This document shows, in pieces, positions 1-7,889 of a DNA stretch of 51,016 nucleotides. The translations under genes were made by a program, and so were the position numbers. The DNA is from Opitutaceae bacterium (GTDB taxonomy: Bacteria > Verrucomicrobiota > Verrucomicrobiia > Opitutales > Opitutaceae), in contig JAGOJU010000024.1 in assembly GCA_017994935.1 (NCBI GenBank), positions 1 to 51,016 of the forward strand, written 5' to 3'. The notes below the pieces were generated by a model. That model was not told the DNA's origin and did no database searches. It saw only the letters and a list, made by a program, of their open reading frames with translations. The first letter of the stretch is position 1. Each line of letters opens with the position of its first letter.

Positions 1-126
1 GTTGATAGTTCACTTTGAGGACGTTCACGCCTCAGTGCAGCCCCTGCCGCACCTGGCGCAATCAACCCCTCAATAGTGGTACATTTTGAATCGACCATCC
101 TGGTACATTTTGACCGACCGCTGACA
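1..126. mobile_element. Probable terminus of an IS21-family insertion sequence (remnant)
   Basis: Two copies of TGGTACATTTTGA lie at 77-89 and 101-113 with a 24-bp period, and each is followed by a CGACC block. A weaker related string (TAGTTCACTTTGAGG) lies near the window start. Read on the minus strand from 126, the end begins TGTCAGCGGTCGG. Multiple short direct repeats inside the end, starting with TG, are typical of IS21-family (istA/istB) elements. No transposase gene is visible; it would lie to the left of the window. The assignment rests on pattern only. Confidence 0.5.
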
Positions 127-392
127 CCGTTGCTCCCGCTCGCGTCTTCAAGGCGCTTTGTGAACCTGCCCGCCCTGAGGGCACCCGGTCCGTTTCACCC
201 GAACCCGAGGTTCGGGCTGCTTCGCCAAGCTCCGCGACGCCATCGTCGCGCTTTCGCGCTCTGTCGTCTGATGACTTCCGCCGTTGCGCTCCCTCGATCT
301 TTGCCGAGCACGCGCGGCCGGGGGTGTCCGCCCGTTACACCTTCGATTCCACCCAGCAGTGGCCTTTCGGCATCTGCCCATTGGACGGAACC
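127..392. other. Gene-free, hairpin-rich spacer between the IS end and the Fic gene
   Basis: No convincing coding frame. The stretch holds short perfect inverted repeats, for example CCCGAACC (198-205) pairing with GGTTCGGG (209-216) around a 3-nt loop, and GCCCTGAGGGC near 172-182. It could be a dispersed intergenic repeat or the 3' end of the Fic transcript. The short open frames crossing it have arginine- and proline-rich low-complexity translations and are not believed. Confidence 0.35.
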
Positions 393-1946
393 TCAGCGCT
401 TCGCGGAACGGCGTGGCTGTTTCAATGCCTTCGATGCGTTCAGTTCCTCGGCGACGAATTTCGCGAAGCCTGTAATCTTGCCGTGAACCGAGGCCTGCTC
501 AAGGGCGTCCATATACGCCGCGCGGCGATCCACTCGAATCACGGTCCAGCCGTAGTTACCCGAACCAAGCATCAGGTTCATGAGGAACCGACCCACGCGG
601 CCGTTGCCGTCCGCGTAGGGATGGATGAATACAAAGATGAAATGCCCGAGCACGGCGCGCACGGCCGCTGACTCCTCCTTGGCGAGCACCGCGAAGAGCG
701 AATCCATGAGCGCCGGCACCGCCTCGACGGAAGGAGGAGCGTGCTCCGATCCACGGATAAACACGCGACGCACGCGGTAGCCCGCGAGTGCTGACGCAGG
801 GATGATATTGGCGAGCACGGAAGGACTGAAGAGCGCGCGATACCAGTCTTGTAGATCGCGTTTGGCAACCGTGGCGGCGGAGGATCCACCAAGCACGTCG
901 CCCAAGCTGGCGACAACCCGCTTGAACGCTTCGTGGTATCCCTTCGCAGCCATCGCGTTGACTTGCGCATGGTCGGCTGGACTCGCGGATGGGTCCCAGT
1001 CGCCGTTGGCGATCTTGTCGATCAACTCTGGTGTTACCTGATAGCCTTCGATGCTGAGTGAGTGATAGGCGTCGTGAGTGTAGATTTCATTTACCCGCTT
1101 GAGGTAAGCCTCGCGGTTCGGTTTGGAGCGAGACGGCGGCGGAAAGTGGGCAAGAACATCCGCGCGCATCCCGGCCCACATTGCCTCGATCCGGCCCGCG
1201 TAGGGAGATTCAAGCGCAACGCCTCGCGGGAGCCGGGCAGGGCCTTCGAAAGGATTCTGCGGTTTCACGGTGAACCCGGCCGCACCTAGGTCGGCGAGAA
1301 TACGCTGGGCGGCGGCGCTCTGTCCAAGATGCTGCAACGCGCCGACGATGCGTCCCGCGGCAGCCATGTTTGGCTCATTGCCGAGTAATGCGCGCGACAA
1401 CTCCTCCGGCCGAACCAAGCGGAGGACAAGTTCAGCGTTGAAGGCCGAGAGAGTGAAGTAGCTCGGTGTCGCCCGGATGAGCGCAACTGCGAGCGGCATC
1501 ACTTGGACGCCGCTCATGATTTCTCGACCTGGGGGTAGAGCCTTGCGTCCCGGATACACGAGGATCGAGCTGTCGTTTGACAGATTGAGTGTGAACACCC
1601 CACCGCGCGTTGTCATCACGACGAGTTGCTTGGGGATTTGTGTATTACCGGCCCAGAGATCCAGCGAGTGTTCAGCGGAAAGGCAGTAACGGTCCGCATA
1701 CCGTCTTTGCAGGTAAGCGGAGGCGAAGGCCCAGAAGTGCAGATGCCAGAAGGTCGTGTCGCCCGGCTGCGCCTGCGGTGTTGTCAGCGCATACCAGCCC
1801 TTGATGATTTCGACGAGGAATCCCCGTTGTTGGAGGAGCGTGCGGTCGCGCCGGGTGAGTTGCTCGGATCGCAGGATGTGCGCAGGCGCGGCCCCTTGCG
1901 CGCGGCGAAGCGCTTCGGCGAGTTCACGTTGAGGATTGGCGGCCAT
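393..1946 (-). CDS. Fic-domain AMPylase with AbiEi-like N-terminal winged-helix domain
   Basis: Fic proteins transfer AMP (or another NMP) from a nucleotide to target hydroxyls. The canonical motif HPYADGNGRVGR is at residues 442-453, with the catalytic His first. An inhibitory-helix motif of the (S/T)xxxE(G/N) type, SLSIEG, is at 296-301, N-terminal to the Fic core as in class II Fic proteins, so activity is probably self-restrained. Residues 1-60 (SEQLTRRDRTLLQQRGFLVE, then KGWYAL) resemble the winged-helix start of AbiEi-type antitoxins, which bind their own promoters. At 517 aa the protein is longer than simple Fic proteins because of this extra half. The start at 1946 sits 20 nt from a direct-repeat array and has no clear Shine-Dalgarno. 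Fic identity is secure; the AbiEi resemblance is by eye. Confidence 0.9.
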   Translation of the reverse strand: MAANPQRELAEALRRAQGAAPAHILRSEQLTRRDRTLLQQRGFLVEIIKGWYALTTPQAQPGDTTFWHLHFWAFASAYLQRRYADRYCLSAEHSLDLWAGNTQIPKQLVVMTTRGGVFTLNLSNDSSILVYPGRKALPPGREIMSGVQVMPLAVALIRATPSYFTLSAFNAELVLRLVRPEELSRALLGNEPNMAAAGRIVGALQHLGQSAAAQRILADLGAAGFTVKPQNPFEGPARLPRGVALESPYAGRIEAMWAGMRADVLAHFPPPSRSKPNREAYLKRVNEIYTHDAYHSLSIEGYQVTPELIDKIANGDWDPSASPADHAQVNAMAAKGYHEAFKRVVASLGDVLGGSSAATVAKRDLQDWYRALFSPSVLANIIPASALAGYRVRRVFIRGSEHAPPSVEAVPALMDSLFAVLAKEESAAVRAVLGHFIFVFIHPYADGNGRVGRFLMNLMLGSGNYGWTVIRVDRRAAYMDALEQASVHGKITGFAKFVAEELNASKALKQPRRSAKR

Positions 1947-1965
1947 CGGAAGAAGGAGAATGGGT

Positions 1966-2050
1966 TGCTTTGGTTTTGTGTCAATAACTGCTTTGGTTTT
2001 ATGTTCGATGGTGCTTTGGTGTTATGCCGACGCAGTGCTTTTGTTTCCCG
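1966..2050 (-). promoter_or_regulatory. Four phased direct repeats in the Fic promoter (candidate operator array)
   Basis: On the plus strand, TGCTTTGGTTTTGTG (1966-1980), TGCTTTGGTTTTATG (1989-2003), TGCTTTGGTGTTATG (2012-2026) and the degenerate TGCTTTTGTTTCCCG (2036-2050) recur at 23, 23 and 24 bp, about two helical turns. On the coding strand the unit is CATAAAACCAAAGCA. A TTGACA hexamer (1984-1979, minus strand) straddles one repeat. The array probably binds the winged-helix part of the adjacent Fic protein; that is inference. Confidence 0.65.
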
Positions 2051-2217
2051 CTCCTTGAGGAGGTGAAGCAGATCAAACAACGGGTGCAGTATCCGCCACT
2101 TGCACCACCGCTGCCCTTGTTTTTCGAGGCAAGACCATATCGACCAAACGCCGCTGCGCGATTCCTGAATAGTTGCAATGACGACGTTCAGGTGTCTCTA
2201 TCCGCAACACCTACTCT

Positions 2218-2736
2218 GTGAATACACTGCTGATCGTAACCGCCGTCATCGTTCTCGTCGTAGTCTTCGTCGCGTCAGCCTTCCTGAAAAGGGCAAACCG
2301 AACCGCCGAACAAGGCCAAGGCCGAGCCGATGTCTATGACCTAGCCGATTCACTGTTCTCGCCAGCGGAGCGATCTTTCTTCGGAGTCCTTACTTCCATC
2401 GCAGACGAGGAAACGATCATCACAGCCAAAGTCCGATTGGCGGACATCTTCGAGATCAAGAACGGTCTCGGCCGGAGCGAGCGCCAGCGCGCCCTGAACA
2501 GAATCTCCGCTAAACACGTGGATTTCCTCCTACTTCGAAAGAGCGATGGTCGCGCGATGCTTGGGATCGAACTGGACGATGCTTCGCATCAACGCCCGGA
2601 CCGAAAAGCGCGCGACAGGTTCGTTGACGAGGTGTTTTCGGCTGCACGTCTGCCCCTCGTTCACATTCCTGCCCAACGCGGATATTCAGCCCAGGAAGTC
2701 AAGGCGGCGCTGGAGCGAGCCATGACAACAACCTGA
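2218..2736 (+). CDS. DUF2726 family protein with N-terminal membrane anchor
   Basis: The protein begins with one hydrophobic helix (residues about 3-24, LLIVTAVIVLVVVFVASAFL) and continues as a DUF2726-like domain. The conserved pattern there includes FSPAERSFFGVL near residue 45, then FLLLRKSDGRAMLGIELDD and the HQRPDRKARDRFVDEVF segment. DUF2726 domains are related to the restriction-endonuclease-like fold and occur in many bacteria as membrane-anchored proteins of unknown role. The start is a GTG at 2218. The broken nuclease remnant begins 8 nt after its stop. No partner gene gives a function. Confidence 0.8.
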   Translation: MNTLLIVTAVIVLVVVFVASAFLKRANRTAEQGQGRADVYDLADSLFSPAERSFFGVLTSIADEETIITAKVRLADIFEIKNGLGRSERQRALNRISAKHVDFLLLRKSDGRAMLGIELDDASHQRPDRKARDRFVDEVFSAARLPLVHIPAQRGYSAQEVKAALERAMTTT

Positions 2737-2744
2737 ATTTCCCG

Positions 2745-2885
2745 ATGGCCTCAACAAACACACTTCTCGGAGCCGCCGGCGAGTATCATATGATGTCGGA
2801 ATTGCTGAGGCGCGGCGAACAGCTTTGGCCCGAAAGGCACAACCGCGTCTCCATCGTAGAAGAACGAGCCGCCTTGCGTCTGTAG
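2745..2885 (+). pseudogene. N-terminal remnant of a PD-(D/E)XK-like nuclease gene
   Basis: The first 26 or so codons read MASTNTLLGAAGEYHMMSEL then LRRG. This resembles the start of small endonuclease-like proteins of the form GAAGEY..(A/S)ELLRRG, whose catalytic residues lie further downstream. After LRRG the reading becomes unrelated and stops at 2883-2885. The junction near 2815 coincides with the end of coherent coding on the opposite strand, so two broken genes appear to have been fused by deletion or rearrangement. No catalytic residues remain. Confidence 0.45.
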
Positions 2886-3000
2886 AAGGTTCCACCCTGC
2901 TTTGGACGCATCGTCCACGAGCAACCTCGAGAGTCCTTTGGCAGGCCAACCCGCCGCCAGAAGGGTCGAGGTATCCAGAAAAACGATCGCCTTTTCAGAA
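2815..3000 (-). pseudogene. Truncated PIN-domain (VapC-like) toxin remnant
   Basis: The minus strand reads KAIVFLDTSTLLAAGWPAKG followed by LSRLLVDDASKAGWNLLQ. This matches the start of a PIN domain: hydrophobic strand, first catalytic Asp in FLDTS, then the first helices. The later conserved acidic residues are missing and the frame soon ceases to look like PIN. It directly follows, in transcription order, an AbrB-like antitoxin remnant, the usual antitoxin-toxin order. It is very probably inactive. Confidence 0.5.
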
Positions 3001-3214
3001 TCCTCACGCGGGACGCGTCGAACTCGTCATCACCGATCCACTTTTTGATCGTCTTGGCCGGGATATCGCGCACCGGCACGGCCACGGCGGGATGGAGAAA
3101 AATGCCATCGGGCCTTTCTTCTGCCAAGAGAACGGAATGCTCCCTGCGATCAAGCTTCAGCCGCCGACGGAGCCCGATAGCCAAAGTGACGTTGCCTATG
3201 GATTTGATGTCAGG
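2993..3214 (-). pseudogene. Decayed AbrB/SpoVT-type antitoxin gene
   Basis: The open frame contains IGNVTLAIGLRRRLKL, a degraded form of the antitoxin signature KGQVTLPxxLRxxL. It is followed by GIFLHPAVAVPVRDIPAKTI and KKWIGDDEFD, a C-terminal tail typical of AbrB-like antitoxins paired with PIN toxins. There is no ATG before the domain, a stop lies just upstream (3215-3217), and the end runs out of frame into the PIN remnant. Broken antitoxin and truncated toxin together look like a dead toxin-antitoxin pair. Confidence 0.55.
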
Positions 3215-3237
3215 TCAGCCGACTCCCTTCGGGCACA

Positions 3238-4377
3238 TCAGTCGAGAGTCTGGCGGTAGCGGGTGACACCGAGAGTCATCACGACAACGAAGAAGAGCAG
3301 CAGCGGCAAGAGTTCAGGCGCGATCTCGACCAGGCCGCTGCCTTTCAGCAGGATCCCGCGCACGATGCGAAGGAAATGCGTGAGAGGCAGGCAGGTGCCC
3401 AGCCACTGCGCCCAGTCCGGCATGCCGCGGAAGGGAAACATGAAGCCGGACAACAGGATCGACGGCAGGAAGAAAAAGAACGCCATCTGCACGGCCTGGA
3501 GCTGGTTCCTGGCCAGGGTGGAAAACGTGATGCCCATCGCGAGATTCGCCGCAATGAAGAGCAGCGCCACACCATAGAGCAGGACCAGGCTGCCCGCGAG
3601 CGGCACGTCAAAGACATATCGCGCTGCGAGCAGGATGAGGGTGAGCTGGATATAGCCCACAACGATATAGGGGATGATCTTCCCCAGCATCACCTCGAAC
3701 GGCCGCACAGGCGTCGCCAGCAGATTTTCCATGGTCCCGCGTTCGCGTTCGCGGGTGATCGCCAGTGCGGTGATCACGACCATCGTCATGGTCAGCACGA
3801 CGCCCATCAGGCCGGGCACGATGTTGTATTGGGTGTTGCTCTCGGGATTGTAGTGCGCGTGAACCTGGAAAGCGACCGGCGCCACGGAACCTCGCAGTGA
3901 TGCGAGCGGGCCCTTGAGATCCTGGTCGAGCACCGTGCCAGCCAGGCCGCGAAGCGTCGAGATCGCCGGACCGACAGCGGCGGGATCGGTGGCGTCCGTT
4001 TCAACGAGCACCGTGGGCGGCAGGCCACGCAGCAGCCGACGCGTGAAGTCCACCGGGATGTTGATCACGAACTGCACCTCTCCCAGTTGAAGCAGCCGCT
4101 GGGTCTCCTCCTCCGAGGCTGTCACAGTCGTAAGACGGAAGTAGTCGCTATGCTGCAGCGCAGCGACGAGCGTGCGGGCAAAAGGACCCTGGTCCGCGTT
4201 GCGAATGGCCGTCGGCAGGTGGCGCGGATCGGAATTGATTGCAAAGCCAAACAGCAAAAGCTGCATCAGCGGGATGCCGACCATCATGCCGAAGGTCACG
4301 CGGTCGCGTCTCATCTGGACGAACTCCTTCACGACCACCGCCCAGAGCCGATATAAGGCAAATCGCCGCAGGTTCAT
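3238..4377 (-). CDS. ABC-2 type exporter permease (YbhR/YhhJ-like)
   Basis: Integral inner-membrane subunit of an ABC-2 exporter, about 379 aa from the start at 4377, the usual length for this family. One transmembrane helix lies near residues 30-50. A large periplasmic loop follows, then five C-terminal helices. The cytosolic signature ERERGTMENLLATPVRPFEV, typical of YbhR/YhhJ permeases, lies between the first two of these. The ATG at 4377 forms a 4-nt ATGA overlap with the ATPase stop, which decides the start over a longer open frame. It is the last gene of a three-gene operon with the ATPase and membrane-fusion protein. The substrate is unknown; relatives export drugs or small amphiphiles. 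Confidence 0.88.
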   Translation of the reverse strand: MNLRRFALYRLWAVVVKEFVQMRRDRVTFGMMVGIPLMQLLLFGFAINSDPRHLPTAIRNADQGPFARTLVAALQHSDYFRLTTVTASEEETQRLLQLGEVQFVINIPVDFTRRLLRGLPPTVLVETDATDPAAVGPAISTLRGLAGTVLDQDLKGPLASLRGSVAPVAFQVHAHYNPESNTQYNIVPGLMGVVLTMTMVVITALAITRERERGTMENLLATPVRPFEVMLGKIIPYIVVGYIQLTLILLAARYVFDVPLAGSLVLLYGVALLFIAANLAMGITFSTLARNQLQAVQMAFFFFLPSILLSGFMFPFRGMPDWAQWLGTCLPLTHFLRIVRGILLKGSGLVEIAPELLPLLLFFVVVMTLGVTRYRQTLD

Positions 4378-5309
4378 TTGAAGTTGTCGCGCGAGGCCCC
4401 CATCAGGCTGATGAACACGTCCTCCAGCCCGCTCCGTATCCGCGTCCACTCATAACCGGCATCCTGCACCGCCGCGATGGCTGCCTCAAGTCGCGGGCCA
4501 TCCCGCCCGCTCACGTGAAGGGTGTTGCCGAAGGCGACCACCTGCTCGACACCGTCGCGCCCGCGCAATCGATCGGCGAGCTGGCGGAGATCGGGCCCGC
4601 TCACGCTCCATGTCGTGAGGCGCGCCGCGGCGACAACCTCGGCGACCGTGCCGCGAGTGAGCAGTTCGCCGTAGGCAAGGTAGGCCAGCCGGTGACAGCG
4701 TTCGGCCTCGTCCATGTAGTGCGTGGTGATGAGCACCGTGAGCCCATCGGCAGCGAGGCGATGGATCTCCTCCCAGAAATCGCGTCGTGCCTTCGGATCG
4801 ACGCCGGCAGTGGGTTCGTCGAGCAGCAGGAGCTGCGGTGAATGAATGAGGCAGGCGGCAAGCGCGAGGCGCTGTTTCCATCCGCCGGAGAGCTCCCCGG
4901 CGAGCTGACGGCGGCGATTCTGCAGTCCGAGGCGTTCAAGGCTGCGCGCGACGGCCTCCCGGCGGCCCGGCACGGCATACACACGCGCGATGAAGTCCAG
5001 ATTCTCCGCGATGGTGAGGTCTTCGTAATAACTGAACCGCTGCGTCATGTACCCGACCTGACGCCTGATCTCGGCCTGCTGCGTCAGCACGTTGAAACCG
5101 AGACACGTCCCGGAGCCGGCATCGGGGGTAAGCAGGCCGCAGAGCATGCGGATGAAGGTCGTCTTTCCGCTGCCGTTCGGTCCGAGAAAACCGTAGATCT
5201 CACCGCGCTCCACCTTAAGGTCGATGCCATTGACAACGGTCTTGTTGCCGAAGCGTTTGACCACGCCGCTGACATCGATGACGAGTCCGCCGGAGTTCAT
5301 GCGCCTCAC
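4374..5309 (-). CDS. ABC transporter ATP-binding protein (YbhF-like)
   Basis: The ATPase has Walker A GPNGSGKT at residues 43-50, a Q-loop Gln near 90, the signature LSGGWKQR at 140-147, Walker B LLLLDEP at 160-166 and the switch His near 197. The C-terminal 80 residues match the accessory domain of ABC-2 ATPases. It drives the adjacent ABC-2 permease. A GTG at 5309 overlaps the upstream fusion-protein stop by 4 nt; an ATG at 5300 is a possible alternative. It is a single nucleotide-binding domain rather than the double NBD of E. coli YbhF, so it presumably acts as a homodimer. Confidence 0.9.
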   Translation of the reverse strand: MRRMNSGGLVIDVSGVVKRFGNKTVVNGIDLKVERGEIYGFLGPNGSGKTTFIRMLCGLLTPDAGSGTCLGFNVLTQQAEIRRQVGYMTQRFSYYEDLTIAENLDFIARVYAVPGRREAVARSLERLGLQNRRRQLAGELSGGWKQRLALAACLIHSPQLLLLDEPTAGVDPKARRDFWEEIHRLAADGLTVLITTHYMDEAERCHRLAYLAYGELLTRGTVAEVVAAARLTTWSVSGPDLRQLADRLRGRDGVEQVVAFGNTLHVSGRDGPRLEAAIAAVQDAGYEWTRIRSGLEDVFISLMGASRDNFK

Positions 5310-6280
5310 TCAACAAGTGTCACTTCCACCGGCTGGCCCGGGTGCAGGTCGCGGGCGTCGGCGGGCGCGAGCGAGGCCTCGACCATGAAGCTCAGTTTCG
5401 CACGATTCTCGCGGTTGTAGAGAACCGGCGGCGTGAACTCGGGCTGTGGCGACAGGTAGGAAACGCGGCCGGTGAGGAGCCCTGCGCGACCATCGATGTG
5501 GATGCGCACCTCCTGGCCGGTCCGAAGCGCGGAGTATTCCTCCTCCGGAACATAGAAACGCACCTTGAGATTGGCCGGAGGCAGCAGCACCACGACCGGG
5601 CGGGCCGCGGCAACAAATTCTCCCGGACGGTAGAGCGTGTCGTATACAAGCGCGGATTGGGTGGCGGACTGGCTCTTTTGAGCCACATTCCAGTCGGCCC
5701 CGGCGAGCACCGCGCGTGCCGCGGACACCCTGGCCTCGGACGCAGCGATGGCATCGCTGCGTCCGCCGAGCCGCAGGGTTTCGAGCTGTGCCGCAAGTTC
5801 GTCGGTGGCATGCCGGTTCTGCTCATGAACAAGCCGGGCCCGGTCGTAAACCTCGACGGAACTCGCACCCGCTGCGCGCAACTGCTCCTGGCGCGCCAGT
5901 TCCCTGGCGGAAAGGTCCGCCGCCGCCCGGGACTGCTGCAGCCGCGCCTCGACCGCAGCGATTTCGCTCGGTCGCGCACCTTTGCGAAGATCGGCCAGTT
6001 GCGCCTCCGCGCCGCGAAGCTGGTCGGCGGCCTGCTGCTGCGCAGCCTGCTCGGAGACGTGATCCAGGGCGAACAGCGGCGCACCGGTTTCGACCCGGTC
6101 TCCACGCGCAACCGCCAGTGTTTCCAGCCGGCCGGGAAGTGGCGAGGCCACGTAGACGAATTCACCCTCACAATACCCCTGCCACCCCCGGTCCGGCGGG
6201 CGCCGGCAGGACCCGAGACCAAGAGCAACCCCGGCCGCAATCAGCCGCGCAAGAAATCCGACGGGGAAAACGCTTTTCAT
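5306..6280 (-). CDS. HlyD-family membrane fusion lipoprotein (YbhG-like)
   Basis: Periplasmic adaptor of the ABC exporter. The N-terminus is hydrophobic and ends in LGSC at about residues 22-25, a lipobox, so it is probably lipid-anchored. A biotinyl-lipoyl-like segment follows (YVASPLPGRLETLAVARGD). Next is a long alanine/glutamine/arginine-rich coiled-coil hairpin (about residues 75-205), then a beta-barrel region (LKVRFYVPEEEYSALRTGQE). It is the first gene of the operon, with the ATPase starting inside its stop codon. No outer-membrane factor or TetR regulator, which often flank this operon type, is in the window. Confidence 0.85.
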   Translation of the reverse strand: MKSVFPVGFLARLIAAGVALGLGSCRRPPDRGWQGYCEGEFVYVASPLPGRLETLAVARGDRVETGAPLFALDHVSEQAAQQQAADQLRGAEAQLADLRKGARPSEIAAVEARLQQSRAAADLSARELARQEQLRAAGASSVEVYDRARLVHEQNRHATDELAAQLETLRLGGRSDAIAASEARVSAARAVLAGADWNVAQKSQSATQSALVYDTLYRPGEFVAAARPVVVLLPPANLKVRFYVPEEEYSALRTGQEVRIHIDGRAGLLTGRVSYLSPQPEFTPPVLYNRENRAKLSFMVEASLAPADARDLHPGQPVEVTLVE

Positions 6281-6543
6281 AATCCTTTTGGCAATCGCGA
6301 CAAAACCATGGTCAGGCCTGCCGCAGGTTGAAAGACAAACCTGAGCGTCGAGGACCCACGAACAACAGGGATAGGGAAAGGGGTTCCGCCAGGATATTCC
6401 AGGGCTTTACAGATCAAGCACAAAAGATGTCGCGAGACGGGAGCCATTGCCTCTCTCATGCACGGGTCCCTGCCTGCCCTGCGCCTCCTTCGGCGCCAGC
6501 CCATGCTCCATCAGATTCATGTTTTCCTGAACCGCTCAAGACC

Positions 6544-7764
6544 TTGCAATCACACCTGTTGCCACCCCTGACCCGGGCCTCCCGTCACCCGGGAATCAGA
6601 GCCCTCGCCTCCTGCCATCTGATCACCTGCCTGATCGGGGCATCCCTCGTATCGACAGCTGCGGCGGCCGCAGCCGACATCATATTCGAGAGAGTCTCGC
6701 CGCCAAACCAGACTGCCGAGATCGGCTACTTCGGCACGAGTCCGGAAAGCCCGGATGGCAGCCGGATTCTCTACGTCACCTATGACAAACCTCCCATCCC
6801 GGGAAGCAAGGGGAGCCCGCCCGGGGCCCTCCATGTTTGTGATTCGGACCTGCGTCATCACGTAAAAATCCGTGACCTGAAACGTGTGTACTGGCACGAT
6901 TCAGCGCACCAGATCTGGCTGGACAATGATACGCTGGCCTACATGGATTCCGAGCCCGGCAAGGGAAACCGCACCTATGTCGTTCGAAAGAATGGAGACC
7001 TTGTGGCAGGACCCTTCGATGCCTACCTGGGGCATGGGGACGCCCCAAACGGCTCCGTTCTTCTCGTCGTGGACAAGGAGCACTATCGGAACGGGAGCAA
7101 CCTCGGTTCCTACGGAATCTACCGGTATCAGGCCGGCACCGTAACAAAGGCAGTGGATCTCGAAAGGGATCTTGGACCATTGCAGTCACTGTTCAAGAAT
7201 CCCAAACCTCCGGCGGAATGGTCCATCGGTCACGCGCAATTGAGCACACAGGGCACGCACATCAGCATGCGGCTCGATCCGAAAAAAGGCCTCGAGTGTA
7301 TTGTCACCTGCAAGGCGGACGGGAGCGACGCCAGGCTCTTCACGTCGAAGGTCAAGCCCCTCCACCAGCAGTGGTATGACGATTCAACGCTGTTCGGTCA
7401 CGAGAGGGGTTCTCCCTTTCCCGCAGACGGCGGACCAACGTTACGGGCGAAGCGCTGGGACCGCGATGGCAGGTTCATCGAAATCCTGGCCGGACCCGGC
7501 AACCACATGGGCATTTCCCCGGACAGGAAATACCTCGTTTCGGAGAACATCTACAAGTCGGATCCAGTGGTGATGAAACTGTTTCGAACCGGCCGGGTGG
7601 AACCACTGGCGGTCCTCATGACCGAACCGGCGCAGCAGGTTTGGTCAATGAGCACCCATGTGAACCCCGCTTTTTCACGCGACGGCAAGAAGGTCTATTT
7701 CAACAAACCCGTCGACGGCATGCCCCAGGTTTACCGGGCTGACCTATCGCGCGTCATTGACTGA
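6544..7764 (+). CDS. Secreted beta-propeller protein (TolB/oligogalacturonide-lyase-like repeats)
   Basis: The translated protein has a hydrophobic segment LITCLIGASLVSTAAAAAAD that reads as a signal peptide. It then has repeated blade-like units such as SPESPDGSRILYVTYD, the short SPDRKYLVSENIY and FSRDGKKVYFNKPVDGMPQV, each an S-x-D-G/R-x-(K/R)-hydrophobic blade of the TolB/WD40-like type. Oligogalacturonide lyases and peptidase-associated propellers share this pattern; I cannot see a catalytic signature. The start is uncertain: the frame stays open to 6328, the first in-frame ATG is 6427, and I prefer a TTG at 6544 because it places the signal peptide near the N-terminus. The gene stands alone. 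Confidence 0.65.
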   Translation: MQSHLLPPLTRASRHPGIRALASCHLITCLIGASLVSTAAAAAADIIFERVSPPNQTAEIGYFGTSPESPDGSRILYVTYDKPPIPGSKGSPPGALHVCDSDLRHHVKIRDLKRVYWHDSAHQIWLDNDTLAYMDSEPGKGNRTYVVRKNGDLVAGPFDAYLGHGDAPNGSVLLVVDKEHYRNGSNLGSYGIYRYQAGTVTKAVDLERDLGPLQSLFKNPKPPAEWSIGHAQLSTQGTHISMRLDPKKGLECIVTCKADGSDARLFTSKVKPLHQQWYDDSTLFGHERGSPFPADGGPTLRAKRWDRDGRFIEILAGPGNHMGISPDRKYLVSENIYKSDPVVMKLFRTGRVEPLAVLMTEPAQQVWSMSTHVNPAFSRDGKKVYFNKPVDGMPQVYRADLSRVID

Positions 7765-7889
7765 CTCGAATCCGTCGAAGACGAGTGCCCAGGCATATTG
7801 CCAGGCGGATGGTATCGAATGTACTGAGCTGCTGATATCCAAAATAATTCGGCATCTCTTTCTACTTTTTAGCGCCGGGAGCGACCTGC

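Noticed and set aside
148..381. Small Arg/Pro-rich open frames in the left spacer
   Set aside because: Low-complexity translation, overlapping frames on both strands and dense inverted repeats suggest a structured non-coding repeat.
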